Shown: positions 11,204-21,411 of the stretch, piece by piece
Layout: every line of letters starts with the position of its first letter
How positions within the stretch are numbered: the stretch's first letter is position 1
NCBI GenBank assembly: GCA_027604685.1
Contig: JADHYX010000262.1
Span: 1 to 24,683, forward strand
Length of the DNA: 24,683 nucleotides
Direction of reading: 5' to 3'
Source of the DNA: Lobulomyces angularis
Lineage: Eukaryota; Chytridiomycota; Chytridiomycetes; Lobulomycetales; Lobulomycetaceae
Made by a program: the position numbers and the translations under genes
Notes under the pieces: model-generated
Told to the model about the DNA's origin: nothing
Seen by the model: the letters and a program-made list of their open reading frames with translations, nothing else
The model's database searches: none

Positions 11204-12933
11204 ATGAGTACAGCAGAACGTCAAGTACCAGGTCCTCTTTGTTTTGCATGGTATGGCTAAGAACACAGTTGTAAAAATAATCTTATTTTTATTTTATTAA
11301 TATGTTTATTTCTTAAATTTTTAATTATTGTTGTGGTGAAAAATTTATTAACTTTTTTTTTAAATGTTTTGAAGTAAAGAAGACGAAGCATGGTATGATG
11401 AAGCTCGAAAGGTTTACTCGAAATACTGTCAACTAGGTGAAATAATTGCACAACCTTTTTCATTAATTACTCATGTTGATTTTAAAAAAAATTATAGAGT
11501 GCCAACAAATACATAGTGATTATATGGATGCTGTCTTTAAGTAAAAATAATTAAAAAAATTGTATTTATAATTTCCTTCATTCTATATTTTTTAAAAAAA
11601 GAGTAAAAAAGTGTGTAGAGAAAAAACCTTTAATAATAGATGACAATGACTTTCCTCCTCCCAAATGCTCTTGCCCTAATATGGGAAACAAAAATTACGA
11701 TTACATTCAGAAGAAGTATTTAGACACTTGTAGATACTGCGATAGTAAAGCAGTGAAACAATACCAGCATAATCCTCAAAATTTCTATCCACAGCAATCT
11801 CAAAACTCAAATGCCGTTGTTTCCAATCAGCCGCAATTTCAACAAAGTACTGGTTCGTCACATTCTTATTTAAATATTGAGCCAACACCACAGAAAAATT
11901 TTCCTAGACCATTGCAACTAAATAGAACTGTAAGAGGATCACCAACTGCACCTCCAACGTGAGTATTTTATTTTATGGATATGTACTCAATTAATTTAGG
12001 GAGTCAGCGTCAAGACCAAGTTACCAACAATCGAAGATGCAAGATAGAAATGGACTGTGCTCTCATTGCTACTTAAATGTAATATATAAATTTTTTTTTT
12101 TCTAATATTAAATTAAAATTTTTATAGCCAACATATGGTGGTAATCTGTTTTGCAATAATCAATGCGAACAAGCCGAAGGTCGTGTTAAAGGTTTCCCCA
12201 ACTTAAATTTTATTTATTCATGTTTAGTAATTTTTTTTTCCTCGTAGGATGTGGAATTTTAGTTACTAACGCCAATTTTGAATATGTAGTATTAGTGTTT
12301 ATGGCAAATGGTGTTTACAAAGGATTGTGGAGCATATTTCACGATGCTAAGGGTCCGCATGAGTTATCTCGAGTAAAGTCATTAATAATATATCATTACT
12401 CATTGTTAAATTAAGGATTGCTGTGTGAGGATTGCCATGAGTCAAGGGGGACCGAATTCAGCGTTAATAAAGCCAACACCTAAAGACGGTGAGTGTTTCT
12501 CTATTTTAAAAATTTTGCCATGCAACAAAAATTTTTTTTCCTATCATTATATCAAAAATTTTTCCAGATTTCATCATTTTTCATTAGCATACTCCATGGT
12601 GGAACACTCTACACCCCATGTTTTTTCATACACTGTGTTGGTTCAAAGAGAGCAGCTTCAGAGGTAAGGAATATTTTTTTCACTTTAAATTGAATTTGTT
12701 TTTTAAGGTATTTACCTGCTTCCAATGAAGTACATCCACAAGCTGGCCAATTTGCTTATATCAGGATAGATCAGTTTAGAACACCACTGACACCGTAAGA
12801 AAATAGAAAAAAAAAGCTTAATTATATTACATTTTTTAGTGAAAATGGTATTTATGTCATGGATATTAATCATAAACAAAGAAAAGTTTCTCGGCAAACG
12901 CATAAAGTAATTTTGGAATTTATAAAAAGCTAG
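11204..12933 (+). CDS. Cysteine-cluster protein with a catalytically degenerate Nudix-like domain
   Basis: Eleven exons (11204-11250, 11375-11436, 11498-11540, 11602-11958, 12000-12078, 12128-12191, 12248-12372, 12416-12488, 12588-12663, 12708-12794, 12840-12933) join in phase to 368 residues. The N-terminal third is Cys-rich, with a possible cluster C73/C75/C94/C97. A Gln/Ser/Pro-rich linker follows, then a compact zinc-ribbon-like motif C190-x2-C193-x11-C205-x3-C209 (LFCNNQC). Residues about 218-368 have the length and pattern of a Nudix domain: GCGILVTNANFEYVVLV, GLWSIF, E256-x7-R264, then late ASNEV and IRIDQFRTPL. The Nudix box is broken: the acidic residues that bind metal (REUxEE) read R264-I-A-M-S-Q. 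The family reaction (hydrolysis of a nucleoside diphosphate linked to X) is therefore unlikely, and a binding role is inferred. The gene model is strong; the Nudix assignment comes from pattern alone. Confidence 0.6.
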
Positions 12934-13155
12934 AAACTGCATTAAAAAAAAAGTTTTTTTACTTTACAAATAAATGTAGTAAGTTTAATAAAATGGATAA
13001 TTACAAGTTAAATTTTATTTTTAATTGCTATCTTAGAAAATTTGATAATATTTTGGTGCAAACTTCCTGAATTTAACTATTTTTTTTATTAACATAGTAA
13101 TGAAGGAATCTCAATAGTAAATGTAAAAAATAAGATAGATTTATTAAAGAAATTT

Positions 13156-15255
13156 TTAAAGTTTTTTGGAAACCGGCACTCCATTTCGGTACTCTTTCAA
13201 AAAGCATGTTGATATAAAAAGTAAACCGGAAAAGCATAAAATAAATAGAAATGACGTCTGTAAAGCAGAATTGACTGCGTTTATTGCTTGATCTTGCAAA
13301 GGTTTCGTTTCAATGATAGAACGCAGTTGGGATGGACTTTTTATTACTTTTTCAATCAACTCTAGATTGGATGTTATAAGCTCCATCTTTTTGCCCAATA
13401 CATTCGTGAATATTGCACCAATAACTGCAATTCCAATTACCCCTCCCATTGTCTTAAAAAAAAATTTTAATTTTATACATTAAAATAATTTTTGTGTCTT
13501 CTTGTATACCATTGCAAAAGTTGAAACTGAGGTTGCGATAGCAATAAACTGTTGCTCAACACTGGCTTGAATACCAAGTAGTCTAGTTTCTATTTAATTA
13601 CATAACTGACACCAAATTTTTACCTAGTCTGAATAACGTTCCCAACGCCAACACCCATAATAATCATATAAAGATATTGCATATATCTTGGTGTGCCAAC
13701 TTCGAGTCTAGACAATAAAATATTGCCAATCACAATAGTAGCAGATCCAACAATTAAAAATATATGATACTTTCCTTTCAGTTTTGACACCAGCATACCA
13801 CTTGCTATTGAAAACACTACAACTGCTAGCAGTAAAGGAATGGTTTGGAAACCAGCATCTGTGGCACTTTGATTCTGAACAACTTGAAGATAGATGCTAT
13901 TAAATTGTCAGTATTTTTAAATTCAAGAAAGAATTTTAAACTTATTTTAATTACGAAATGTAAAAAACGAATGCAAAAAATGTAGCTCCAAGAAACAACG
14001 GTACAAAGCTTAAGATGACAATAGAAACATTCACTATCCATCAACAAGTGAGTAAGATGACAATTTAACAAATGAAAAATTACCAAACATTGGGAAAGGA
14101 ATTATAGGTTCCACAGAAATTTTGTGTTGTGCAAATATGAACAGGATAGTGAAAACGAAACTTGAACAAAATAATGTAATCACTTGCCAAGAATTCCAGG
14201 GCCAAACATTACCACCAGCTTGAACCGGGATAGTAAAAAATATGACAGCCAAAATCAATAAAACAATTCCAAGATAATCAATTCTTTTCAGTTTACTTTT
14301 AATGCTTTGATTTGTTACGGAAGCGATATTTGGTAGGAATACTGTGACTATAACCACAGTAAAAAATCCTACAGGAAGGTTAATATAAAAGCACCTTAAA
14401 ATTAATTTGTTTAAAGCAAACAAGAAAATAACTTACCATCGCCACGTTAGCGCCGTAGAATCGGTAAATAAACCGCCAAACAGTGGCCCAACAACGGACG
14501 AAAGGCCTAGAGAATTCGACAATAAAAATACAAAACTAAACATTATCATACTTACCAAATACCGCCCCTACAATTCCCTGATATTTCCCTCGTTCATCAA
14601 AAGTTGTAATATCTGAAATTATAATAAATATAACAGCAAATAATCCTCCGCCTCCAATCCCACTGATTGCCCGTCCAATAATTAGCATTATCATGGAGTT
14701 AGCAATGCCACAAATAAAGGACCCAACCTATTACAAAATACATACAGGTTTCTGATATGACAATAAAACTAACCTCAAACCACAATATTGCAGAAATGTA
14801 CATTATTTTCCTACCAAAGATATCAGACAATTTTCCATAAAGAGGGCTTAACATTTTTAAGGAATAAATGATAATTATCGTTAAAAGATATACCAAAAAG
14901 AGCTGGCTGTCAAAAAATATGAAGATCCAATCCATGCGATCTGGTGAAATTGTTTAAATTCTTCACCGATTGCGGGAATAGCTGTGGAAACAATAGTCTA
15001 AAATTAAAATTTAAAATGGATATATAGTTATAAGCATGATACCTGATCTAATGCAGCTAAAAATATACCACACGCGAGTGCAAATAATATCAAAAAAAAT
15101 TTTACTTTGCTATTTATTTGAGTTGATGCTACGAAATTTGTACTCTCCTCTTTATCAGGGCCTTTTGCTGACTCTACATCAGAATTATGTTGAATATTAT
15201 TTTCCATTGTGGATTTTTTCGATTTTAAAGTGGAATTAGTTTCAGTTAACAACAT
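13156..15255 (-). CDS. MFS drug:H+ antiporter, DHA2 (14-helix) family
   Basis: Ten exons (15255-15043, 14997-14894, 14846-14774, 14727-14556, 14506-14437, 14394-14084, 14033-13955, 13896-13624, 13582-13510, 13452-13156) join in phase to 554 residues, normal for the 14-helix DHA2 family. After a roughly 50-residue charged cytoplasmic N-terminus come helix 1 (FFLILFALACGIFLAALDQ, with D70 before TIVSTAIP), motif A GKLSDIFGRK (110-119), ERGKYQG, antiporter motif C GLSSVVGPLFGG (188-199), WRWCFYINLPVG, and late YLQVVQNQSATDAG. These are hallmarks of fungal plasma-membrane multidrug or toxin efflux pumps driven by the proton gradient. Substrate cannot be read from the sequence. The 3' end converges on the zinc-cluster gene with a 222-bp gap. 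The 5' end diverges from the SPX-HAD gene. No secondary-metabolite genes are next to it. Confidence 0.95.
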
Positions 15256-15440
15256 GATTCATAAAATTGATAATGCTGAATATGGGATAATTGAACTCAG
15301 TTCTTATAATGATTACTTAAATAGTGTTTTTATCATTAGTGATGTGGACTTACAATGAAGAAAATTTTCTGAAGTTTTTTGTAACACTTTTTCCATAAAC
15401 CTTTAAGTTGAAATTAGAATTAAAAGTCTTTATTAGAAAG

Positions 15441-15536
15441 AAATAGTTATTATAAGAACGCAATAGTTATTGTAAGAGCGAGTAACTGTAAGAGCGCAAT
15501 AGTCATTGTAAGAGCACAATAGTAATTATGATACTG
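15441..15536. repeat. 20-bp minisatellite, about five units
   Basis: Tandem units of caatagttattgtaagagcg: 15441-15460 (aaatagttattataagaacg), 15461-15480 (consensus), 15481-15496 (16 bp, lacking four bases), 15497-15516 (caatagtcattgtaagagca) and a decayed unit 15517-15536. It lies about 185 bp upstream of the MFS start and about 290 bp upstream of the SPX-HAD start. Confidence 0.9.
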
Positions 15537-15682
15537 CGTTTTTAGTTGAAAAATGGTTTTTTTTTTTGAAATTAGAAAATATATTTTCACTATATTCAGG
15601 ACATTAAATTCTGATATCTATTCAGATAGATTCTTTTTTTAAAGTGCTGTAAACACTTCCTAATCCACTAATGTACAGAACG

Positions 15683-15726
15683 AAAATGTTTACCCATTTT
15701 TTTTTTTTGCAAAACGTTTACCCATT
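15683..15726. promoter_or_regulatory. Paired 16-bp direct repeat upstream of the SPX-HAD gene
   Basis: aaaatgtttacccatt (15683-15698) and aaaacgtttacccatt (15711-15726) differ at one base and start 28 bp apart, separated by a T run. They end about 100 bp before the SPX-HAD ATG. The complement reads aatgggtaaacatt, which contains the forkhead-like core GTAAACA; the second copy has GTAAACG. A transcription factor site pair is possible but unproven. Confidence 0.35.
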
Positions 15727-15824
15727 CTTTAAGTGAATCCAATACTAATCTTTAATTTAAAATACAGCCCTCTTCCCACACTCTATTCTTAGAATATAAC
15801 CTTAAGATATATTAGAAAAATTAA

Positions 15825-18002
15825 ATGAAGTTTGGGGAGCAACTTCTTTCAAGTCAAATACCAGAGTGGCGATTTAACTATTTAAAATACAATGCATTAA
15901 AAACTTATTTGAACGACATTGTTTTAGAAATGAATGAACTTAATCTAAATAACACAAGTAATCAAATCTCCCATGAGAACTTGAAATCCTTCGTGAAATT
16001 TTTAGATTTGTTAAACAAAAATATAACTTTAATTTATGAGTTTTACTCTAATTTGAAATCAAGTATCACAAGTGAAATAGAATTTTTTAAGTTAAAGGAA
16101 AAAAACTCCTTTTTTATGGTAACTACTACACTCTTTCATCAAAAAAAAGTAAATTAAGCCTCTGGATTCCAATATCTTTTATTAACACAAATTTAACATC
16201 TTATGCGATTAAACAATTCTTTTTAAATGTCAAATCTTTATTTTAGGAGAAAGATATGAACTCGCTTCAAAATTTCATTTTAAATTGCTTTATAACTAGC
16301 ATTAAGTTAAAGGAAGTATGAAATTTTTAAGCTAAATTTTTTATAAAATCATATAATGTCTTAATTTTTGTTTTTTAAGTTTGTTTTTTTAAATAAAATT
16401 GGCGTTCAAAAAATTCTAAAGAAACATGATAAAGCTACTGGAGGAAATCCAAATTTGTCAACGTACGAAACCAATTTGGTAACAAATTATTTACTGGAAC
16501 TAACGGAGGATGACTTGATCGAAATTCAAAGTGAAGTATAACCTTTCTCTTTTTGTTACTCAATAAACTTTTTCTAATGTGAAAATGTTAGCTAAAAGAA
16601 TTATTTCAAAAAAGTGGTGGTTTTATGGATTCGTTGCAGTTTAAAACTGAAGTTAGAAAGTTACCATTTAACATAGTGGAAAAAAAAAACTTTATTATTG
16701 ACATGGATGGTGTCATTTACCACGGGAGCCATCTTTTGCCTGGGGTAGTAAATTTTATAAATTGGTTAAAAAGTACGAACAAGAATTTTTTATTTCTAAC
16801 CAACAGCAGTGACAAAACTCAGGTACATCTGAAAATTAATGTTATTTTTCATAACCAAAGATTATTACAATACATTTTTAGGAAATGCTTCAAGAAAAAT
16901 TAAAAAACTTGGGAATCGAAGTTTCTAAATCCCATTTTTATACTTCTGCATTGTCTACAGCTAGATTTTTAGGTAAAAGTTCAAAATCTGTTGTAGTTAA
17001 ACACATTTATATTCTAATAAAGCCAAGCAGCACAACAATGAAAAAGGAAGATGCTTTGTAATAGGAGAAGTAGGATTAAAAAATGCAATTTCAGGTATTT
17101 TTTTTGAATAATTGAATTTAATAATAATAAAAAATTAGAGGCAGGATTTATTATTGCAGAAGAAGAACCTGTAGATTATGTAGTAGTAGGAGAAACAAGC
17201 AGCGACTCTACCTTCAATTTTACCCAAATTTCTAAAGCAATAAATTTTTTGAATCCTTCACAAACAAAAGTGAATGGAAATTACCATGATTCTGCAGAAC
17301 TTCAAAAAAATCAAATTTTGAACAGAAGATCTAAATCTAGACCGAAATTTATTGCAACTAATTGCGATGTGGTGGATCGCGCCTTACCCAGTGGTTGGGT
17401 AATAACAGATTTTAAATTTTGTGATTTTTACTAATTAAATTCAATAACCTACTGAGTTTTAGTCACCAAGCTGTGGGAGTTTTGCTGCCCCAATAGAAGC
17501 TGCCTGTGGTCTTAAGCCATATTACCTGGGTAAGCCAAATCCATTGATGATGGCTAGTGCTACAGAGTTATTGGGAGGAAAGCGCGAGGAAACTGTACCA
17601 TTGCAATATCTCGGTTTCAATACTTAACCTTTTTTTTTAGGTGATTATTGGTGATAGGATGGATACTGATATTATTGGTACAGAGCTTTGATTTTAAATA
17701 TCCCTTAATTAAAGTTTAATTTTTTTTTATTTGAAACTTAGGTGGATTGGAAGCTGGAATCACCACTCTTTTAGTTTTAGTATGAAAACACTTTAACATA
17801 TCTATTCACATTTTAAATAACTGCTTTGCAACAGACTGGCGTAACTACATTAGATGATTTGGATAAATTTCCGTATCAACCAGATTACATTTTGGGGGGA
17901 ATAGATGAATTAATGCAGGTTATCTTTGCCAATACGCAACAATTAGGTTTCTTTTCCCCGTTAAATTCAGTACAAACCACTCCTTTAAGTGTCAGGAAGT
18001 AA
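15825..18002 (+). CDS. SPX domain fused to HAD-IIA (NagD/p-nitrophenylphosphatase-like) phosphatase
   Basis: Eleven exons (15825-16118 or -16148, 16247-16315, 16380-16535, 16592-16822, 16882-16972, 17023-17094, 17139-17398, 17463-17594, 17641-17677, 17742-17779, 17835-18002) join in phase to about 515-525 residues. Residues 1 to about 173 are an SPX domain: MKFGEQL, PEWRFNYLKYNALK (Y22 and K26 match the known inositol-pyrophosphate ligands) and the Lys-rich helix NKIGVQKILKKHDKATG. From about residue 205 a HAD-IIA phosphatase follows with all four motifs: DMDGVIYHG, LTNSS, the lysine in GKPNP, and GDRMDTDI. FIATNCDVVDRALPSG is also family-typical, with a short insertion before it. SPX domains sense inositol pyrophosphates as a phosphate signal, so a phosphate-regulated phosphatase is inferred. 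The join is the 16536-16591 intron. Without splicing the SPX frame ends three bases later at TAA, and ATG 16625 could start the phosphatase alone, so two genes remain possible. Confidence 0.8.
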
Positions 18003-18296
18003 TTTCGTACTTTATTTATAGTAAAATTTTTTAGTGCAAAATTTTTTTTTTGATTTTTATAATGCAGTAATATTGCCACATTTCTATATAAATGATACTT
18101 AAGAATATAAATTTTAGAAAACTTCTAAGCATTTTTTTTGGTATGATCACATGTTCTGGAAAAGTCTGGAAGATGGCACTTGGTTTTGGTACGAAAATTG
18201 ATTTTTTAGCAATAATTTTAATTTATTTGTTTTTACTAGGAAATTTTAAATTTTGGATAAAAATCAGCATCTTCTTTCTTTTTTTATTAAAAAAAA

Positions 18297-19848
18297 ATGC
18301 ATGCATATACTGAAGAAATTCAAGTGAACATTTTAAGTTTAGAGGATAAAGATGGAATTAACATAATAGATCAATTAGTATTAAAACCAAAGTATTTCCT
18401 TTTTACAATTTGAATATTAATTATAAAATTTTTACCTTTCATTTCAATTTTATTAATTTTTTTTAGAATCGCAAAGAAACGAAGTATGGAAATTGATAAG
18501 AATCTTGAATTAGAATCAAAAATTATTAAGCTACCGTCAACAAAAGTTTTAATATTAGGTTCCTCCGATGCAGGTAATAGCAAAATTTTTTTTGACAACT
18601 AATCTTTAAAACTTATTTTAGGAAAATCAACTCTTATTAGAGGTATGAGGATAAAATATGTAAAAAATTTTACACTAGAGGAAAAAGAATATTTCAAGTT
18701 AATCATACATAAAAATATTATTGATACCTTAAAAAAGTTAATAAAATACTATATTAAAAACTGCAATCTCAAAAATAATGGAACGGATCAAAAAGTGGTA
18801 AGGCATAGTTACTTAATTTTTGAAAATTTTATTATTTTCTTTTCAGCAGTTACAACTTTCAACAAATGCAAGTGTGAATATGGAAGATTTCTACCTGTAC
18901 CTAAATCTATTCAAAAGTCATGATTTTAAATGCAGATTAAGCTCTGAAATAAAGAATGCAGTACAAGTAACGTGGAATAATGAAATCATAAAAAAGATAT
19001 TTTTCAATAAGACACAATGTGGAATTAATATTCAAGATACTACTATATAGTAATTAAAATTAGCAATTTCTATGTTAATTGACTATGCGTTCTTTTAGCT
19101 ATTTTAACGACTTGCAGAGACTTTTAGATGAAAAATTTTCTCCAACGGAACTAGGTATTTACTATACCTCAATATCTAAACTTGGTATTATTTTTTCAAG
19201 ATGTTCTGTACTTAAAAAATGCTACAAAAACCGTGACAGAAACTGTGATACACACCAGAACTATGAACATAAAGTACACAAAAGCTATACATTAAATTCA
19301 AATATTTAAAATGAAATTTGATTTTGTAGGTTGTTTGATGTTGGCGGTCAAAAAAGATTAAGAAACTCATGGACTCCATTTTTCGATGATGTGTCTATGA
19401 TTTTATTTGTAGTTGCTCTATCATCCTACAATCAAATGATGAAGGAAGACCCTACTGTAAATAGGCTGAATGATTCCTTTACCTTATTTGAGTCCTTGGC
19501 AAATAACAAACTTTTGAGAGGATGCAAATTTATATTATTACTGAATAAAATTGATTTACTGGCGGAAAAACTAAAACTCATTCCGCTAAAAACCTATTTT
19601 AATGATTATGAAGGTATGAATTTTACTTCCACAAGAATTTCAATGTTGATTGTTTTTTAGGGGGAGCAGATACAAAGCTGGCAAAAAATTATTTTAGAAA
19701 AAAGTTTTTAGAAAAATCAAAGGGGCGAGAGATAAAGCATATATTGTTTATTACTGCGACTGAGTTATCCGCTATGAAAAGAATTACTGGCAATTTAGTT
19801 AAAGTCATAGGGAATGTAGCAATGAAAGCTTCTCCTGTTACTGTATAA
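18297..19848 (+). CDS. Divergent heterotrimeric G-protein alpha subunit
   Basis: Eight exons (18297-18391, 18467-18573, 18622-18797, 18847-19049, 19099-19154, 19201-19273, 19330-19613, 19661-19848) join in phase to 393 residues, a little longer than the usual 350-360. The N-terminal helix has KKRSMEIDKNL (like ERSKxIDRNL). The P-loop is GSSDAGKST (63-71) in place of GAGESGKST. A helical domain follows, then DVL at switch I, LFDVGGQ (238-244) at switch II and LNKIDLL (308-314) for guanine recognition. TCAT is replaced by ITATELS. At the switch I position of the catalytic arginine (DVLRxR) there is K218; Q244 is kept. The modelled start lacks the Met-Gly used for myristoylation. An in-frame TAA sits just upstream, so an earlier exon with the true N-terminus cannot be ruled out. 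The normal role is relaying GPCR signals at the plasma membrane with G beta-gamma; slow GTP hydrolysis is inferred. Confidence 0.9.
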
Positions 19849-19863
19849 ATTAGTTCTTGATAA

Positions 19864-19869
19864 AATAAA
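19864..19869 (+). terminator. Probable polyadenylation signal of the G alpha gene
   Basis: AATAAA 16 nt after the stop codon of the G alpha gene, followed by a second overlapping aataaa. It lies only about 130 bp before the next gene, so a 3'-end signal is expected here. Confidence 0.45.
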
Positions 19870-19997
19870 TAAACAAATAATTATGAAAAATGCTTTTCAT
19901 TTATTAAGAGTCAAATATGAGATTCCAAATTTTTTACAAATATTTGCAAATTTCGAAATATACCAAATTTATTCCCAATATAAGCAAATTTTCAAAT

Positions 19998-21085
19998 ATG
20001 TATGAAGGTTACAGCTCTATTACTGCCGCTGACTTGGAGCAAAGCACTCCATGGCAATATAGCGATTCAAAATTGGATCAATGTGACAACGAAATTAGGG
20101 TTTCCTTTGTAAGAAAAGGTGAACAAACAAATTTCATATTACTTAATTTAATACTGATTTTTCTCAGTTTATGCTATTTTAAATTGCCAACTTTTATTCA
20201 CTACTGTTGTCTCTGCAACTTTTTTTCTTCTCCCTCAGATGAAATTTTGGTTTGCAGATAATTTTTTCGTTATAATAATTTTCATGATTTCATCAATTGT
20301 AGGTAAACCAGTTTTATTTTTATTTTTAATTTTAGACTAAATCAAAATTTGTAATTTACTTTAAAAAAATTAGTGCTATTGGCTTTATTTTACTACCGTA
20401 GGTCTCATCCCCTAAATTTATATCTTCTTGGTCTATTTACTTTACTTGAAAGTGTTACAATAGGATCCGTCATTTCCTTTTATGACAGCAGAATTGTTTT
20501 ACAAGGTTTTATAAAACAAAATTTTATTTTTTAACTAAGATTTAAAATTATAGCATTAATTTTAACGCTTGGTGCTTTTATCGGCTTAAGTATATTTACG
20601 GTACAGTCAAAGTGGGATTTTAGCGGTATCTATTTTTAAAAACTAGATTCTATAATTTTCATTTGTATACAGGAATGGCCCCATTTTTATGCGGAGCACT
20701 ATTTGCACTTATATTGACTGGATTTGTACAGATATTTTTTCCATTTAATAGGTTAAATTCTTTAATTCAGCAAAAGAACTTTTATTTACTTTAAGATTTT
20801 TTAATTTTTTTTTTTTATAGAATATTTGATTTAGTTATCGCTATTATAACCGCGTTGGTGTTTTGTGGATACATTGTTTTTGTAAGATAAAAATTTAGAA
20901 AACACTTTTTTTTTTTTTTCTTTTTTGAAAATTATTTAAATGAAAAAATTTAGGATACATTTGTTTTATTCAGTAAGCTTTCAGCTGAAGAATATATAGA
21001 AGCATCCGTTGTATTGTATTTAGACTTCCTAAATTTGTTTTTAGCGATTTTAAGAATGTTAAATGACTTTTACAATGCGGATTGA
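19998..21085 (+). CDS. TMBIM4/Lifeguard-type Bax-inhibitor-1 family membrane protein
   Basis: Seven exons (19998-20118, 20168-20302, 20374-20505, 20554-20625, 20673-20751, 20821-20881, 20954-21085) join in phase to 243 residues, typical of TMBIM4. The order of landmarks matches the family: IRVSFVRKVYAILNCQLLFT, HPLNLYLLGLFTLLES, VISFYDSRIVLQALILT, FTVQSKWDFSGM, VFCGYIVFDTFVLF, EEYIEASVVLYLDFLNLFL. There are seven hydrophobic helices. Family members sit in the ER or Golgi membrane, influence calcium leak and restrain stress-induced cell death. Acidic residues in the last helices (D of VFDT and YLDFLN), linked to pH-sensitive calcium leak in relatives, are present. An in-frame upstream ATG at 19917 would add 27 mostly basic residues; I chose 19998 because the N-terminus then has normal length. 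Confidence 0.92.
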
Positions 21086-21411
21086 TGAAAAATTTATGGA
21101 ACAAAAATATATTAAAAGCGGATAATTATTTCTGCCTTTCTTTAAGAAATTATTTTTTTATATAGCCTTTTCTGTTCACACTGTTAATAATTTTTTGTTA
21201 GTGTAGATAATATAGTGGATATTGTGCTTGATTAATTTTTTTAATTCCAGCGTATTAATCTTTAATGTATTTAAAAAAAAATAATAAAAATGATTGATAG
21301 TTTATTTTTTTTTTTTTTTTTTTAACAAAAAATTTAAATTGATCTTACACTGGTAAATAAATAGCTAAAGCATTTATTAAATATTATCTAAAATTAGTAT
21401 TTTGAGGTTAA
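21086..21411. other. Intergenic region with long poly-T run
   Basis: No gene was seen. A T run of about 20 bases lies near 21304-21323. The rest is A/T-rich and should hold the 3' end of the TMBIM gene and the promoter of the cap-binding protein gene. Confidence 0.6.

Larger units (their letters stand above)
15256..15824. other. Divergent intergenic region between the MFS carrier and the SPX-HAD gene
   Basis: 569 bp without coding potential, holding both promoters. It contains a 20-bp tandem repeat (15441-15536) and a pair of near-identical 16-bp direct repeats (15683-15698 and 15711-15726), both listed separately. Confidence 0.65.

Noticed and set aside
11676..11891. Minus-strand 71-codon frame
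   Set aside because: Antisense to the Gln/Ser-rich exon 11602-11958 of the zinc-cluster gene, which joins in phase on both sides.
16625..16903. Independent phosphatase gene starting at ATG 16625
   Set aside because: The preceding 33 bases are open in the same frame and preceded by a well-formed intron that is in phase with the SPX exons. A fusion is preferred, though not proven.
18092..18313. Plus-strand 73-codon hydrophobic frame upstream of the G alpha gene
   Set aside because: Mostly F/L/I from T-rich DNA, with no family resemblance. At best it contains a short leader exon of the G alpha gene that I could not place.
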